Shown: positions 1 to 18,899 of the stretch, piece by piece
How positions within the stretch are numbered: position 1 is the stretch's first letter
Layout: each line of letters opens with the position of its first letter
From: Scortum barcoo
Taxonomy: Eukaryota > Chordata > Actinopteri > Centrarchiformes > Terapontidae
Direction of reading: 5' to 3'
DNA length: 64,000 nt
Assembly (NCBI GenBank): GCA_023238725.1
Contig: CM041553.1
Location: 22,188,501-22,252,500 of the forward strand
Position numbers and translations under genes: made by a program
The notes under the pieces: model-generated
What the model saw: only the letters and a program-made list of their open reading frames with translations
What the model was told of the DNA's origin: nothing
Databases searched by the model: none

Positions 1-7461
<7,461 letters not shown>

Positions 7462-7860
7462 GGCCCCGAACAAAACGAGAGGACTGAGGCTATTCAGACT
7501 AACAACAGAGGTCGAACTCTCTCTCCATTTCCAGCGCGGCCGTCCATCCGTCAGGGGGGGGGCGAGGGCTGTCAAAGTCGGTGAAGTCTTAAGCGAGCAG
7601 GACCCACTTTGAGTCCATCTTTACGGGAGCGCGACAGCTCACGTCGCCGCTGCTCCACGTTTCCGTGTTGGGACGGAACCGGTGACGTCAGAGAGGGGGG
7701 ACAGCTGTCGAGCGGGGCGGTGGGCGGGGCTTATCGTCGCTGCCCAGCGCTGACTGGCAGGAAGTTCGGCCAATAAGCGGAGAGCTGTGGGGGGATAAAA
7801 GGGGAGGGGCTGTGGAAACCGCTGGAACACGTGGAAAGTGACAACAGGACAGATGTGGAT
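7462..7860 (-). promoter_or_regulatory. ern2 promoter/5' UTR region with a consensus CRE
   Basis: GC- and CpG-rich sequence immediately upstream of the ern2 start. It contains a perfect palindromic cAMP-response element, TGACGTCA, at 7683-7690, a CCAAT box near 7769, an ACGT-rich run near 7640-7665 and a CACGTG E-box near 7828. CRE/ACGT-core sites are bound by ATF/CREB-family bZIP factors, which fits a gene of the unfolded protein response. I did not find a canonical ERSE (CCAAT-N9-CCACG). The transcription start is not resolved. Confidence 0.55.
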
Positions 7861-8259
7861 GCGACAAGAGGGGCGCATTGTGCAATAGAAAGTGGTGGAG
7901 GGCCTCATTGTTTGTTGGCCCACACATATATATGTACACACACAGACCCATCAGTGGTGGAGAGTGCTTTTATCAACGAATGCTCCTTTAGGTACAGTCC
8001 TGAGGTACCGTTGCGTTTCACTTCCTGAATATATACAGCTTAATACTTCCATTTTACAACAGTTTTTATTTTACTACTTTATATTTGGCGGTGGGTGACA
8101 CTGAAGGTTAAGATTAACATCATTTACATCACATAAAACTTGAATCATTGCTATGTATTTACAATATCTTAGATTTTTATCTAGTACTATGTTTTTATAT
8201 GGAAGTCAATTTCCACTGATGTGATAAAAAAAAGGGGTAATCTACATTATAATGAGGAT

Positions 8260-8487
8260 TCTCCTCAAAAGTAATGAGAAATTTTCTCAAAAGAATGACA
8301 TAGTTATCTCAAATTAATGACTTAGTATTACATTTGTTTATGTTATCTTCTCATTGTTTTGAGTTACTAAATTATTATCTTGAGACAATAATTCATTATT
8401 TTGAGAGGAGTGAGACATTGTTTTGAAAGTTTCTTATTTTTTTATACTAACCTATAATATTGACATATAAAGTCATTATTTTGAGAT
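8260..8487. repeat. Degenerate ~21-bp AT-rich minisatellite (left part)
   Basis: Irregular copies of a unit like TATCTCAAATTAATGACTTAG recur here at about 21-bp spacing with heavy divergence. The same family continues at 11881-12010, on the other side of the LINE insertion, and appears in reverse orientation at 20264-20550. No coding function is implied. Confidence 0.7.
8476..8487. repeat. Target site duplication, left copy (12 bp)
   Basis: TTATTTTGAGAT at the 3' end of the minus-strand LINE, identical to 11881-11892 at its 5' end. The perfect 12-bp match defines the insertion boundaries at 8488 and 11880. Confidence 0.85.
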
Positions 8488-11400
8488 CTTCATCTTCTTC
8501 TTCATCTTCATCTTCTTCATCCGCCTTGGTCCGGGACCGGGTCGCGGAGGCAGCAGTCTGAGCAGAGATGCCCAGACTTCCCTCACCCCAGACACTTCCT
8601 CCAGCTCTTCCGGGGGGACTCCGAGGCGTTCCCAGGCCAGCCGAGAGACATAGTTTCTCCAGCGTGTCCTGGGTCTTCCCCGAGGCCTCCTCCCGGTGGG
8701 ACATGCCTGGAACACCTCCCTAGGGAGGCGTCCAGGGGGCATCCGAAACAGATGCCCAAGCCACCTCAGCTGACTCCTCTCGATGCGAAGGAGCAGCGGC
8801 TCTACTCCGAGCTCCTCCCGAGTGACCGAGCTTCTCACCCTATCTCTAAGGGAGCGCCCAGCCACCCTGCGGAGGAAACTCATTTCGGCCGCTTGTATCC
8901 GCGATCTTGTCCTTTCGGTCATTACCCAAAGTTCATGACCATAGGTGAGGGTGGGAACGTAGATTGACCGGTAAATCGAGAGCTTCGCCTTTCGACTCAG
9001 CTCCTTCTTCACCACGACGGTCCGGTACACCGACCGCATAACTGCGGACGCTGCACCAATCCGCCTGTCAATCTCACGCTCGATCTTTCCCTCACTCGTG
9101 AACAAGACCCCGAGATACTTGAACTCCTCCACTTGAGGCAGGACCTCTCCACCCACCTGGAGAGGGCATGCCACCCTTTTCCGGTCGAGAACCATGGCCT
9201 CCAGGATTTGGAGGTGCTGATTCTCATCCCAGCCGCTTCACACTCGGCTGCAAACCGCTCCAGTACATGCTGAAGGTCCTGGCCTGATGAAGCCATCAGG
9301 ACAACATCATCCATGCAAAAAGCAGAGATGAAATCCTGTGGTTCCCAAACCGGACTCCCTCCGGCCCCTGGCTACGCCTAGAAATCCTGTCCATAAAGAT
9401 TATGAACAGGACCGGTGACAAAGGGCAGCCCTGCCGGAGTCCAACATGCACTGGGAACAGGTCTGACTTACTGCCGGCAATGCGAACCAAGCTCCTGCTC
9501 CGGTCGTCGTACAGAGACCGAACAGCCCTTAGCAAAGGCTCCCGGACCCCATACTCGCGATGGAGCACCCCCACAGAATACCACGAGGGACACGGTCGAA
9601 TGCCTTCTCCAGATCCACAAAGCACATGTGGACTGGTTGGGCAAACTCCCATAAACCCTCAAGCACCCTGTGGAGGGTATAGAGCTGGTCCAGTGTTCCA
9701 CGACCAGGACGAAAACCGCATTGTTCCTCCTGAATCCGAGGGTCGACTATCGGCCGAATTCTCCTCTCCAGTACCCTGGCGTAGACCTTCCCTGGGGAGG
9801 CTGAGAAGTGTGATCCCCTGTAGTTGGAACACACTCTCCGGTCCCCCTTTTTAAAAAGAGGGACCACCACCCCAGTTTGCCACACCAGAGGCACTGTCCC
9901 CAACCTCCATGCAATGTTGCAAAGGCGTGTCAGCCAAGACAGCCCCACAACATCCAGAGATTTGAGGTACTCAGGGCGGATCTCATCCACCCCCGGCGCC
10001 TTGCCACCACTGCGAGAGCTTACGACTGAACTACCTCAGTGACTTCGGCTTGGGTGATGGACGAGTCCACCTCAGAGACCCCAGCCTCCGCTTCCTCATT
10101 GGAAGGCAAGTCGGTGGGATTGAGGAGATCCTCGAAGTATTTCTTCCACCGTCCGACAATGTCCCCAGTCGAGGTCAACAGCTCCCCACCTGCACTGTAA
10201 ACAGTGTTGGCAGAGTACTGCTTCCCCCTTCTGAGGCGCCGGACGGTTTGCCAGAATCTCTTCGAGGCCGACCGATAGTCCTCCTCCATGGCCTCACCGA
10301 ACTCCTCCCAGACCCGAGTTTTTGCCTCCAGGACCGTCCGGGCTGCGGCTTGCTTGGCCTGCCGGTACCTGTCAACTGCGTCAGGAGTCCCACAGGCCAA
10401 CATGGTCCGATAGGACTCCTTCTTCAGCCTGACAGGCATCCCTTACTTCCGGTGTCCACCACCGGGTTCGGGGTTGCCGCCACGACAGGCACCAGAGACC
10501 TTGCGTCCACAACTTCGAACCGCCGCGTCGACAATGGAGGCAGAGAACATGGTCCACTCGGACTCAATGTCTCCCAGCCTCCCTCGGAATCTGTGAGAAG
10601 CTCTTCCGGAGGTGGGAGTTGAAGACCTCCCTGACAGAGGGCTCGGCCAGACGTTCCCAACAGACCCTCACAATACGTTTGGGTCTGCCAGGTCTGTCCA
10701 ACTTCCTCCTCTGCCAGCGGATCCAACTCACCACCAGGTGGTGATCGGTTGACAACTCAGCCCCTCTCTTTACCCGAGTGTCCAAGACATACGGCCGGAG
10801 ATCAGATGAAACGACAACAAAGTCGATCATCGACCTCCGGCCTAGGGTGTCCTGGTGCCACGTGCACTGATGGACACCCTTATGCTCGAACATGGTGTTC
10901 GTTATGGACAAACTGCGTGACTAGCACAGAAGTCCAATAACAGAACACCGCTCGGGTTCAGATCGGGGAGGCCGTTCCTCCCGATCACGCCCCTCCAGGT
11001 ATCACTGTTGTTGCCCACGTGAGCGTTGAAGTCCCCCAGTAGAACAATGGAGTCCCCAGTCGGAGCACTATCAAGTACCCCTCCCAGGGACTCCAAGAAG
11101 GCCGGTACTCTGTACTGCTGTTCGGCCCGTAGGCACAAACAACAGCAAGAGACCTATCCCCAACCCGAAGGCGCAGGGAAGCGACCCTCTCGTTCACCGG
11201 AGTGAACTCCAACACATGGCGGCTGAGCTGGGGAGCTATAAGCAAGCCCACACCAGCTCCGCCGCCGCTCACCCTGGGCAACTCCAGAGTAGTGGAGGGT
11301 CCAGCCCCTCTCAAGGAGCTGGGTTCCAGAGCCCAAGCTATGCGTGGAGGTGAGCCCGACTATCTCTAGCCGGTACCTCTCAACCTCCCGCACGAGCTCA

Positions 11401-11880
11401 GGCTCCTTCCCCCCAGCGAGGTGACATTCCATGTCCCTATTGCCAGAGTTTTGGTCCAGGGATTGGGTCGTCGAGGCCCCCTGCCACGACTGCTACCCAA
11501 ACCACATTGCACCGGCCCCTCATGGACCTTCCTGCGGGTGGTGAGCCTACTGGAAGGCGGGCCCACGTCGCCATTTCGGGCTGAGCCCGGCCGGGTCCCG
11601 TGGGCAAAGACCCGGCCACCAGGCGCTCGCCTGCGAGCCCCAACCCCAGGCCTGGCTCCAGGGTGGGGCCCCGGTAACGCCAATCCGGGCGACGTAACGG
11701 TCCTTGATGTTCTTCTGTTCATGATGGGCTTGTGAACCGCTCTTAGTCTGGCCCGTCACCTAGGACCTGTTTGCCATGGGAGACCCTACCAGGGGCGTAA
11801 TGCCCCCGACAACATAGCTCCTAGGATCATTCGGGCACACAAACCCCTCCACCACAGTAAGGTGGCGGTTCAAGGAGGGG
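8488..11880 (-). mobile_element. RTE-type non-LTR retrotransposon, near full length, frameshifted
   Basis: A 3393-bp element on the minus strand bounded by the 12-bp duplication. Read 5' to 3', it holds an apurinic-type endonuclease (GTWNVTSL about 11435, DFNAHVG about 11020, SMIDFVVV and TDHHLV about 10830-10740). A reverse transcriptase follows (VDLEKAFDRVPR about 9600, LRQGCPLSPVLF about 9435, catalytic DDVV about 9305), then a C-terminal domain ending near 8520. Endonuclease and RT appear in successive overlapping frames, so several frameshifts have killed the single ORF. One is a 2-nt insertion directly at the FADD catalytic box. The 3' end is a short GAAGATGAA-type simple repeat rather than poly(A). 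That tail, the 3.4-kb length and the domain order fit the RTE/Expander/BovB clade, but clade assignment is from memory. Confidence 0.85.
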
Positions 11881-12010
11881 TTATTTTGAGATAAAAAAAC
11901 ATTATTTGAGATACTAAATTATTATCTCAAGATGCTAATGGCTTATTTTTAGATACAAAATAGTTTTTAAGTTTCTAATTTTTGTAAAATACAAAGACAT
12001 TATTTAAGAA
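11881..12010. repeat. Degenerate ~21-bp AT-rich minisatellite (right part) with target duplication
   Basis: Continues the 8260-8487 minisatellite. Positions 11881-11892 are the second copy of the 12-bp target duplication. Units such as GATACTAAATTATTATCTCAA are visible. Confidence 0.7.
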
Positions 12011-12125
12011 GGTTTCTCATTATAATGACTTAATGGCTCTTTCATCACATTAGTGGAAATGTGCCTCCATATTTTGGCTCAAAACAGTAAAAGAACAAGT
12101 ACTATTTTTATGTAATATGTCTTTT

Positions 12126-12126
<1 letters not shown>

Positions 12127-12161
<35 letters not shown>
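12127..12161. repeat. (AAT)n microsatellite
   Basis: About eleven AAT units in otherwise AT-rich intergenic sequence (12010-12500) where I see no gene. Confidence 0.95.
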
Positions 12162-12499
12162 TTTTTTATACACTATTAAGGGATTATTCTGTATCTTGCA
12201 TGCTTTTATTTTTTATACTTAAGTTCATTTTGCTTAAAGGGGTGGTCTAGCATTTTAGTATTACACTTTCATAAAGTTGAAGGACTGACAAATAATAGAT
12301 AAGATACAGTGATTAAAAAAAGTAGTAGAAGCCAAAATATCCTGACTTTAAGCCTCTAATATGGTTCAAGCTCCAAAAATCCCAAAATGCCACATTTCCC
12401 ACAATGCAGCAGCACCAGTTTCTTTCATCTTTACTTAAAATCAGGACATCTTGATATACATCATTATCTCTTACACTATCTTTTTTGTTATTAAATTCT

Positions 12500-13075
12500 A
12501 GTCTAAACTGAGACTAAATTGAGAATCGAGTAGTGAGAAGGGAGTAGTTTGGGCTGTCCAAATACTTTTTGGGGGGATGTTTTCTCTGCTGCACAACACA
12601 CAGTGAGAGGTAAAAAAAGAAAAGGCCCCAGGCGTAGCTTGGGGCGTTTAAATGCAGCATGAACCAAATCTTGCAGCCTGTGGGAAAAGGCGTGCCTCCA
12701 CTCCACGGGCCTCCAGAATACTGATGTGTTAGTGCTGAACCACCCTAACTGAGACGGGAGGAAGTACAAATGACCAGAAGTAATTTGGGGATAGAAAGAC
12801 CACCCTCAGATTTGTGCTGCTGCAAAGTAGAATTATTGAGCTGGGGTTGGCAACTCCCCATGTGAATTTGTAGACTAATGAATGTATCTTGTCCCAGTAA
12901 TTGGTGGGAGGTAGGGGTACCACAGAGGAGACGTAGTTCACCCATGGCAAAATGTTGTCTGCCAATGGTTGTGTTTTGATAAAACTTGTCTGATCATTCT
13001 GAATTAGCCTGGTCATATATGATTTAGCCCAGATGACATATACCTCTCTGCATTCAAAAAGAGCCCTATTCAATA
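12500..13075 (-). mobile_element. L1-type LINE relic (C-terminal part of the RT protein)
   Basis: Minus-strand translations in two frames show a pattern typical of the region after the RT in L1-type elements. One frame has WVNYVSSVVPLPPTNYWDKI then SLVYKFTWG. The frame then switches to STLQQHKSEGGLSIPK, equivalent to the 'LQ-PK-GGL-LPN' block. A frameshift separates the two halves, and the remainder toward 12500 is further decayed. It is a truncated, dead fragment between the RTE insertion and the 3' end of chst12. Confidence 0.6.
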
Positions 13076-13306
13076 GTCATGTGCAGAGAGAGCCACCTAA
13101 GTTCATCCTCTTGTGTAATTCAGTCAGGGTGATGGGTCAACTGAGGTGATTGGCCTCCTCTTGAGTTAGAGAGTGAAGCTCCAAATTCAATAGTAGTCCT
13201 TGAAATGAAAAGCATTTACCCGCAACAGACTACTTTTACAGTAGTCTGAATATTTCTTCCACATACACAGTAAAGTTAGAAAAACAAATATTTATAAAAA
13301 AAAAAC

Positions 13307-13312
13307 TTTATT
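13307..13312 (-). terminator. chst12 polyadenylation signal
   Basis: AATAAA on the minus strand, about 290 nt past the chst12 stop codon. It is the nearest canonical signal downstream and gives a short 3' UTR. Confidence 0.6.
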
Positions 13313-13599
13313 TCTCAGCAACAGATCACTCTTCAGAAATTTCATGCCTTTCCCTATAACTTACCAAAGTGCCTTTACATGGGATAATGTAGCCTGTGCG
13401 TGGGTGTGCTTCAGATATGAAATGATGACGAAGACAAAATAATACTGGCAGGCACTTCTATCATTTGAGGTATGCACAAAACAAATGAAACAAACAACAT
13501 CATAGATTAGTCTTAAAAGGCATTTTCTGGCTGTGCGTAGGTAGGTGAGGTGTGGGCTCCACACACAGTGGGGCGCCCAGGCCTTTGGTTCGTTGTAGT

Positions 13600-16500
13600 C
13601 TACCGGTGGAGCACGCTGTCAGGTTTGGGATAGCCAAACAGCTCAAAGTCTGGTTCATACAGTTTGTACAGTTCTCTCCTCATGGAAATGGGAATCTGTG
13701 CAAACCAGTCTCTTTCCCAGCTGGCTGCAGTGCGGTTTCTGGCCCCTGTAGGGAAACGTAGCAGATGATCCACCTCCAGAAGCTTCAGCAGGTGGTCCGA
13801 GTCTGATTCCAGGGTTTCTAATCGTCCAATGAAGTCGTACTTCACCTGGCATGGGTGGCACAGACGGTACACCTGAAACACACAAAAAGCAGGCCTACAT
13901 TTTAAAAATTGGATCAGTTTGTACAAATGTCTGTGGCTTTGTATGTAATATCTGCGCCTGTCCCATGGCTGATGTACTGGGTGTGTGTACATATATTAGC
14001 ATACATGAAAAACAGGTCACCTGACTCTACACCTGTTCTTTTTATTACCTTGAATATTTTTGGCTAGACTGCCTCCCTTAATGCTTATATAAACAGCAGA
14101 CGCAGACAATGAAGAGCACATTAGGGAACAAAAAATACAAAGAAGATGAGATTTATTTTCTGTGCTAAGAAGTACCATGCCAAGACAATTAAATGGTCCA
14201 CATGCTAAGATGTGTGTGCTGAAAAATCCCAGAAGAAAATGCTAAAATTGAAAATGTTGATGCATTGCAACAGCTGACAGTACAAATTTAGAAACAGATC
14301 AGTAGAAATAATATTTTATTGTCTTTCTGTAAAATATTCAAATTGAAATTGACCAAAGATGCAGTTGTCCTTGAATCTGATATTTATAATGATATTTCTG
14401 TAGGATTTAGTGTAAAATTAGGACAAAGTGCAAAAGGGACAATCTCAGGTCATTGCAAGAAGCCCATATCATACTGTGGTGTTTTTAAAATATATATGAC
14501 ATATATGACCAACAGAAGGGTTAAGTATGCATATGGAGATCTCATTAAATCCATTCATCTACAAAATAATGTCAGACTGTATAAAGTGCAGCCTTCCACG
14601 CCTTGTGTGCATGTAGCTGTGTGAGACAAGCACCTGCCGCCAGTGTTCATTGAAGATATTCTCCTTCTCGGTCTCTGGATCCAGCAGGTATGTGATAAAC
14701 TGCTGAAACGTTGGTTTGATACCTGCTGCAAACGCCTCCGCTGCTGTCTCCGGCAAACTGCCAGACACATTACCATAACGACGCAGCATGACCGAACCAA
14801 ATTGCTTGTAGAAGTCCTGGTTGGGCCTTGAAACACACAAAGATACACACACTTGAATAATTCAAGAATGAAAGGACTGCTGTTTAATCAAAAGTGAGGC
14901 ACATTCCTTGGCCTCTCCCAAATCTCAGGGAACATGCGCACACACACGCACACACACACACACACACACACTCTCTACCCATCCACTAATAGGCACACAC
15001 CTTCCAAACTTATTCCTGAAGGCAGAGATAAGACGAACAAAAGGGTCTCGTACAAACAGAAACTTGGTGTAGTGCTGGAGCTTGAGTGCCATCAGGTGGC
15101 GGGACAGAGAACCATAATGGCGCCAAAACCTGGTAAAAGACACACAAACAGCACAGAGAAAACCATAAAAGCAGATCCTCAGTGTTTTTCTTCTGAAGTC
15201 GGGATTGTACAGTAATTCTGTAGCTGTTTAGTCTCATGTAATACTGAACACAATTATTGGTGTCACTAAATGATCTGAAAATAAGGGTAAAAAGAGGATA
15301 AAAATATGTGTTTTGTATAATAATGCAGACAGAAAAAACACATGTTCAGATACTCTAACACAGACAGCTCCCGAGAGGTAGAGAAAGGTCTGTCTGTGCT
15401 GCAACACCAAGCTCCGCCTGTCGTTTTCCACTCTCCTCTTCCAAGTGTCGGCTTCATAAATAAGTTTAGCTCACACAGTTTGTCAAACACCAGTTGAGTG
15501 TAACTGAGGAAATGTTACCATAAAACTGTCTAAAAAAGGAAAACCAACAACACATTGCTACAGAGAGGAATCATTTACAAGCTGAGTTCCCTTAAGTTTT
15601 AGATGAAGAAATAATTACTGTGACATTTTCTGTAATTCTTAAAATTCTTTCACCATAAATAAAGAAAAAAGATTTAGTGAAATATTTTGCAACAAAGAGG
15701 CTCACTGATATGGTCAGACGGACTCAATTTCATTTCAGAATTGCAAAGTTGTTTTACGCCTCTGGCTTGACACCCCGATTTCCTGGGTGAGGTTCCTTTG
15801 TTGTCAGTGTAAGACTGAGGGATGTGGTTTGTTTGGCTGTCCAATGTTGCTTCTTTAAGACATATTTTTCAGTCTCTCTGCTTTTTCATGTTGACTCATT
15901 TTACTAAGCTGTTAAAATTTTTGTAGCGGGGGCTTGGTTTCTCTGTGAGGGAATTTGGTTTCTGCAAGCTAAATATAATGTATTCAAAAAAAATTTTATT
16001 TTTCAAAATTTCCCAGCTATGCCAGTTTAGCTGATACAGACACACTGGGGATAAAACGCTTGGTCAACTTTTGGAACTATTGCTGTGTAGTGACAACTGA
16101 TAATGTGAGTTATTTTAGATGCAAAGTGTTTTAAATGTATCAGTTCAGCTCTGTGAACAGTGTGTGTGTGTGTGTGTGTGTGTGTGTCATACTTGGCAAA
16201 AGTGAGGTGGAGGGTGGAGTTGTGTACGAGGTCAGGAGGGATAGTCTCTGGGTCAGTGTAAGGTTTTCCTGAGGAGGGTGAGATCAGAGACTGGGACAGA
16301 ACCACCATCACTCTTTTCCAGTTGGTGCACGCGACCTGAATGCAGAACAACAGTGGGTGGGGAGAAAAAGAAAAAAACAAGGATCTTTGAACATGAGTGT
16401 GTGAATGTGTATTTTGACCACTTGCAATATGCAAAAAAATAGAATAAAAATGAAGAACTGTGATTTTACTTTCATTTTTCTTACACTTAACAATCCACAC

Positions 16501-17116
16501 ACAGTGAACTAACTCACCACCCACATTCACACAAATTCACACACTCACAAGGCAGCTGTACCTTGGGAACATAGCAGTAGATTATCTGATGTTTGTCATC
16601 CACTATCAGGTGATCCAGTTCTCTGTTGGGGATCTGATCAAATGGCCGAGTCCTTCCGGGGAATTCCAATGCGCCATTTCCTGAACAAATATCCGTAATC
16701 CTCTTTTTCCTCTCTGCCTGTTCCCCATCGTCATCAGCAGTACGACTCTCCTTCTCCTCATCCTCCCTTGATTCCTCCTTCTTCTGTTCTTGTTCGTCCT
16801 TGCCCTCCTCCTCCTCCTCTATATGATCCTCAATCAGCTCCTCCTCTCCTCCTCCTGCTCCTCGTGTCTCCCCGGGGACTAGAGTTGTACTGGAAGCATT
16901 GGTGGGGACTGTGAGGGAAGAACTTGTCTGGGACTTGCTTGTTGACGTAGGGCCTTCAGTAGCCTGACTGGAATCAGAGTGAATCCACTCGTGTTTGGGA
17001 TCCTGAAGCGGGTAAAGGTTAAAGCCACCAACGTCGTCCCAGTAGACGATAATCAGCAGGATCATCAATAGAGACCCCAGGACGAACGCCACTCGTAGAC
17101 TGTGCCATGTTCCCAT
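13600..17116 (-). CDS. chst12: Carbohydrate sulfotransferase 12-like (chondroitin 4-O-sulfotransferase)
   Basis: Golgi type II membrane enzyme that moves sulfate from PAPS to the 4-position of GalNAc in chondroitin/dermatan chains. Coding exons: 17116-16562, 16335-16193, 15129-15001, 14826-14634 and 13872-13600. They total 1293 nt (430 residues, human about 414), all GT-AG and in frame. Residues 8-26 are the signal anchor (LGSLLMILLIIVYWD matches CHST12). A stem region follows, very rich in Glu/Lys/Asp (about 95-145). The 5'-phosphosulfate-binding motif PKVACTNWKR is at about 184-193 and the 3'-phosphate motif RDPFVRLISAF at about 260-270. The conserved NEHWRQVYRLCHPC follows and the C-terminus is LFGYPKP-like. 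Three Asn-X-Ser/Thr sites (NSTL, NVSG, NRTA) lie in the catalytic part. Coding introns are notable, because the mammalian coding region is in one exon as far as I recall. Exon 2 is preceded by a clean acceptor at 17136, so the start codon sits 19 nt into an exon. Confidence 0.93.
14938..14970. repeat. (CA)n microsatellite in a chst12 intron
   Basis: CA tract just inside the intron after the exon ending at 15001. A similar GT tract (16161-16188) lies against the donor of the exon ending at 16193. Confidence 0.9.
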
Positions 17117-17135
17117 GGCTCTTCTAGATCCACAG

Positions 17136-18899
17136 CTGTGATTGGTGAAGAAAAGAGGAAGAGGTTATCTTAGCTCCATGGTGGGCCACTAGCGCGGAAG
17201 CAGACACTTCCTGCTTGCAAGCTGCAACGGAAAGAACAGGAAATGTCAGTGAGACCCCGGTTCCTCTTCTGCAGACTAAATAAAGCAAAAAGATTTACAA
17301 TCTGATTATAATATAAAAGAACTGGATATTACAGAGTGTAAAAAAAAACAGAAGCAGTTTTATTCTTAGAAAAATAACCCGTAAGGTGGCATCTTCGCAA
17401 GCTCTACTTCACAAAACACAGACTGGGAGTTCACCATTGGGGGAACTAATTATGATGTACTTTTACAGATTAAATTAGTCATCACCGTAAAAAGTAATTA
17501 AATTAGCAGTTAAAATTAGTCCAACTTGATCAATTACAACATGAAAATATTTCTGAGATCTTAAAATAAGTTTGTTAGTTTTTCTCTTATAAATTATAAT
17601 ATAATAAAATGTTAAATTCATAATAATTCAATTTCCCTCTGATTTTCTTCTCCAGCCTCGCTTGATATGACCTGTAGTTTACAGTGGCTAATCTTAGCTA
17701 ACGTTAGCAAACTTTAACTGTACTGCTGTTTAACTGACATCCCTCAGTTCATTAACTTAATAACGCTTCTATGCTTGTGCTATTGTTAAAATTTGGCATT
17801 TACTACTATTACGTCCACTTGAGGCCATAATGTCCGCTGCTTTTTAAAAACAGTTACATAGGGGCATTTCTGTTGTATAATAAGAACTTATGATAATAAA
17901 GATATATTCTATGTTTTTATGTTTGTATTACAACTTAAGTAAATTATGAATAATGAGGACTTTTACTTGCATATTATACAAAGTAACATTCAATGAGCTG
18001 CCTGGTTACCATGTCAACAGCAGCCACTAACTCCCATTGTCCTACATTAAATGACAAGGTCAAACCAATAAACAATAACACAGAACAAACCAAGGTAAAC
18101 TGAAATTAAACTAAAAACACTGATATTATATTCTGTGTGTGTGCTCTTCATCTGACTGCCTCACACACGTGTTGACAGGTGAATTTTACAGGCATCGTTT
18201 TCGTCTATGGCTTATCATTTCGCTGACAAGAACGTTAAACGGCCCATAGTGACATTTTTACAAACCAGAAACAAACAAAAACACAATATAAGCCAGCTGA
18301 TATTTGTTGTTTCAGGGAGTTACACACTGCGGCCATCGGTCATGTGACAGGTGCTCTTTTCACCGAAAATGGAAATGCAAAATAAACCGGTGAGGGGGTG
18401 GTGTTTGTAAATGCCAACACATTGAATAAATACATGCAGTATGAAGTGACACACTGAACACTACTATCGGACACTTGGATGCAGAAAAATCGTGTAGGCC
18501 TTGTCAACAATTCAATATTCATACAGACTTTCTGCAGAATCCTATCATGATGATATGATCTCATGTTATTGTTCAATAATTCTTCAAATCTGAAGGAGAA
18601 CTAGTTAAAAGCTTTTGTTTTACACATTTAAAAAAATTCTTCCACGTAATGTACAACAGGTTGACACAGTTCATAACTAATCTTATTACATTATCTGTGA
18701 TTTGGCATGCATTTACCAAATTGTGATGTACGATATGCGAAAATTTGTGATGATACTGTGATAATATGCAGGACTTTCACTCTTTCCAGGACACAGCCAA
18801 ATAAGGGACACTGAACTCAGCTTCTCATGGATATTTGCCACAGTCTTTTCCATTTTCCATTCCAAAGCATCCACAGAATAATATCAAAGGTATGTGCTA
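17136..18899 (-). other. chst12 intron 1, nothing further recognised
   Basis: AT-rich sequence upstream of the first coding exon. I see no repeat family I can name and no ORF with a recognisable domain. It is taken as an intron because a pyrimidine-rich acceptor ends at 17136 and a donor-like site occurs at 19852. Confidence 0.5.

Noticed and set aside
7786..7812. TATA-like GGGATAAAAGGGG as promoter of a plus-strand gene
   Set aside because: No downstream plus-strand ORF or exon with support before the LINE; left as a chance match in the ern2 upstream region.
9402..10622. Long plus-strand frames of 150 and 190 codons
   Set aside because: Antisense shadows of the GC-rich RTE element; they match no domain and the minus strand carries the RT and endonuclease.
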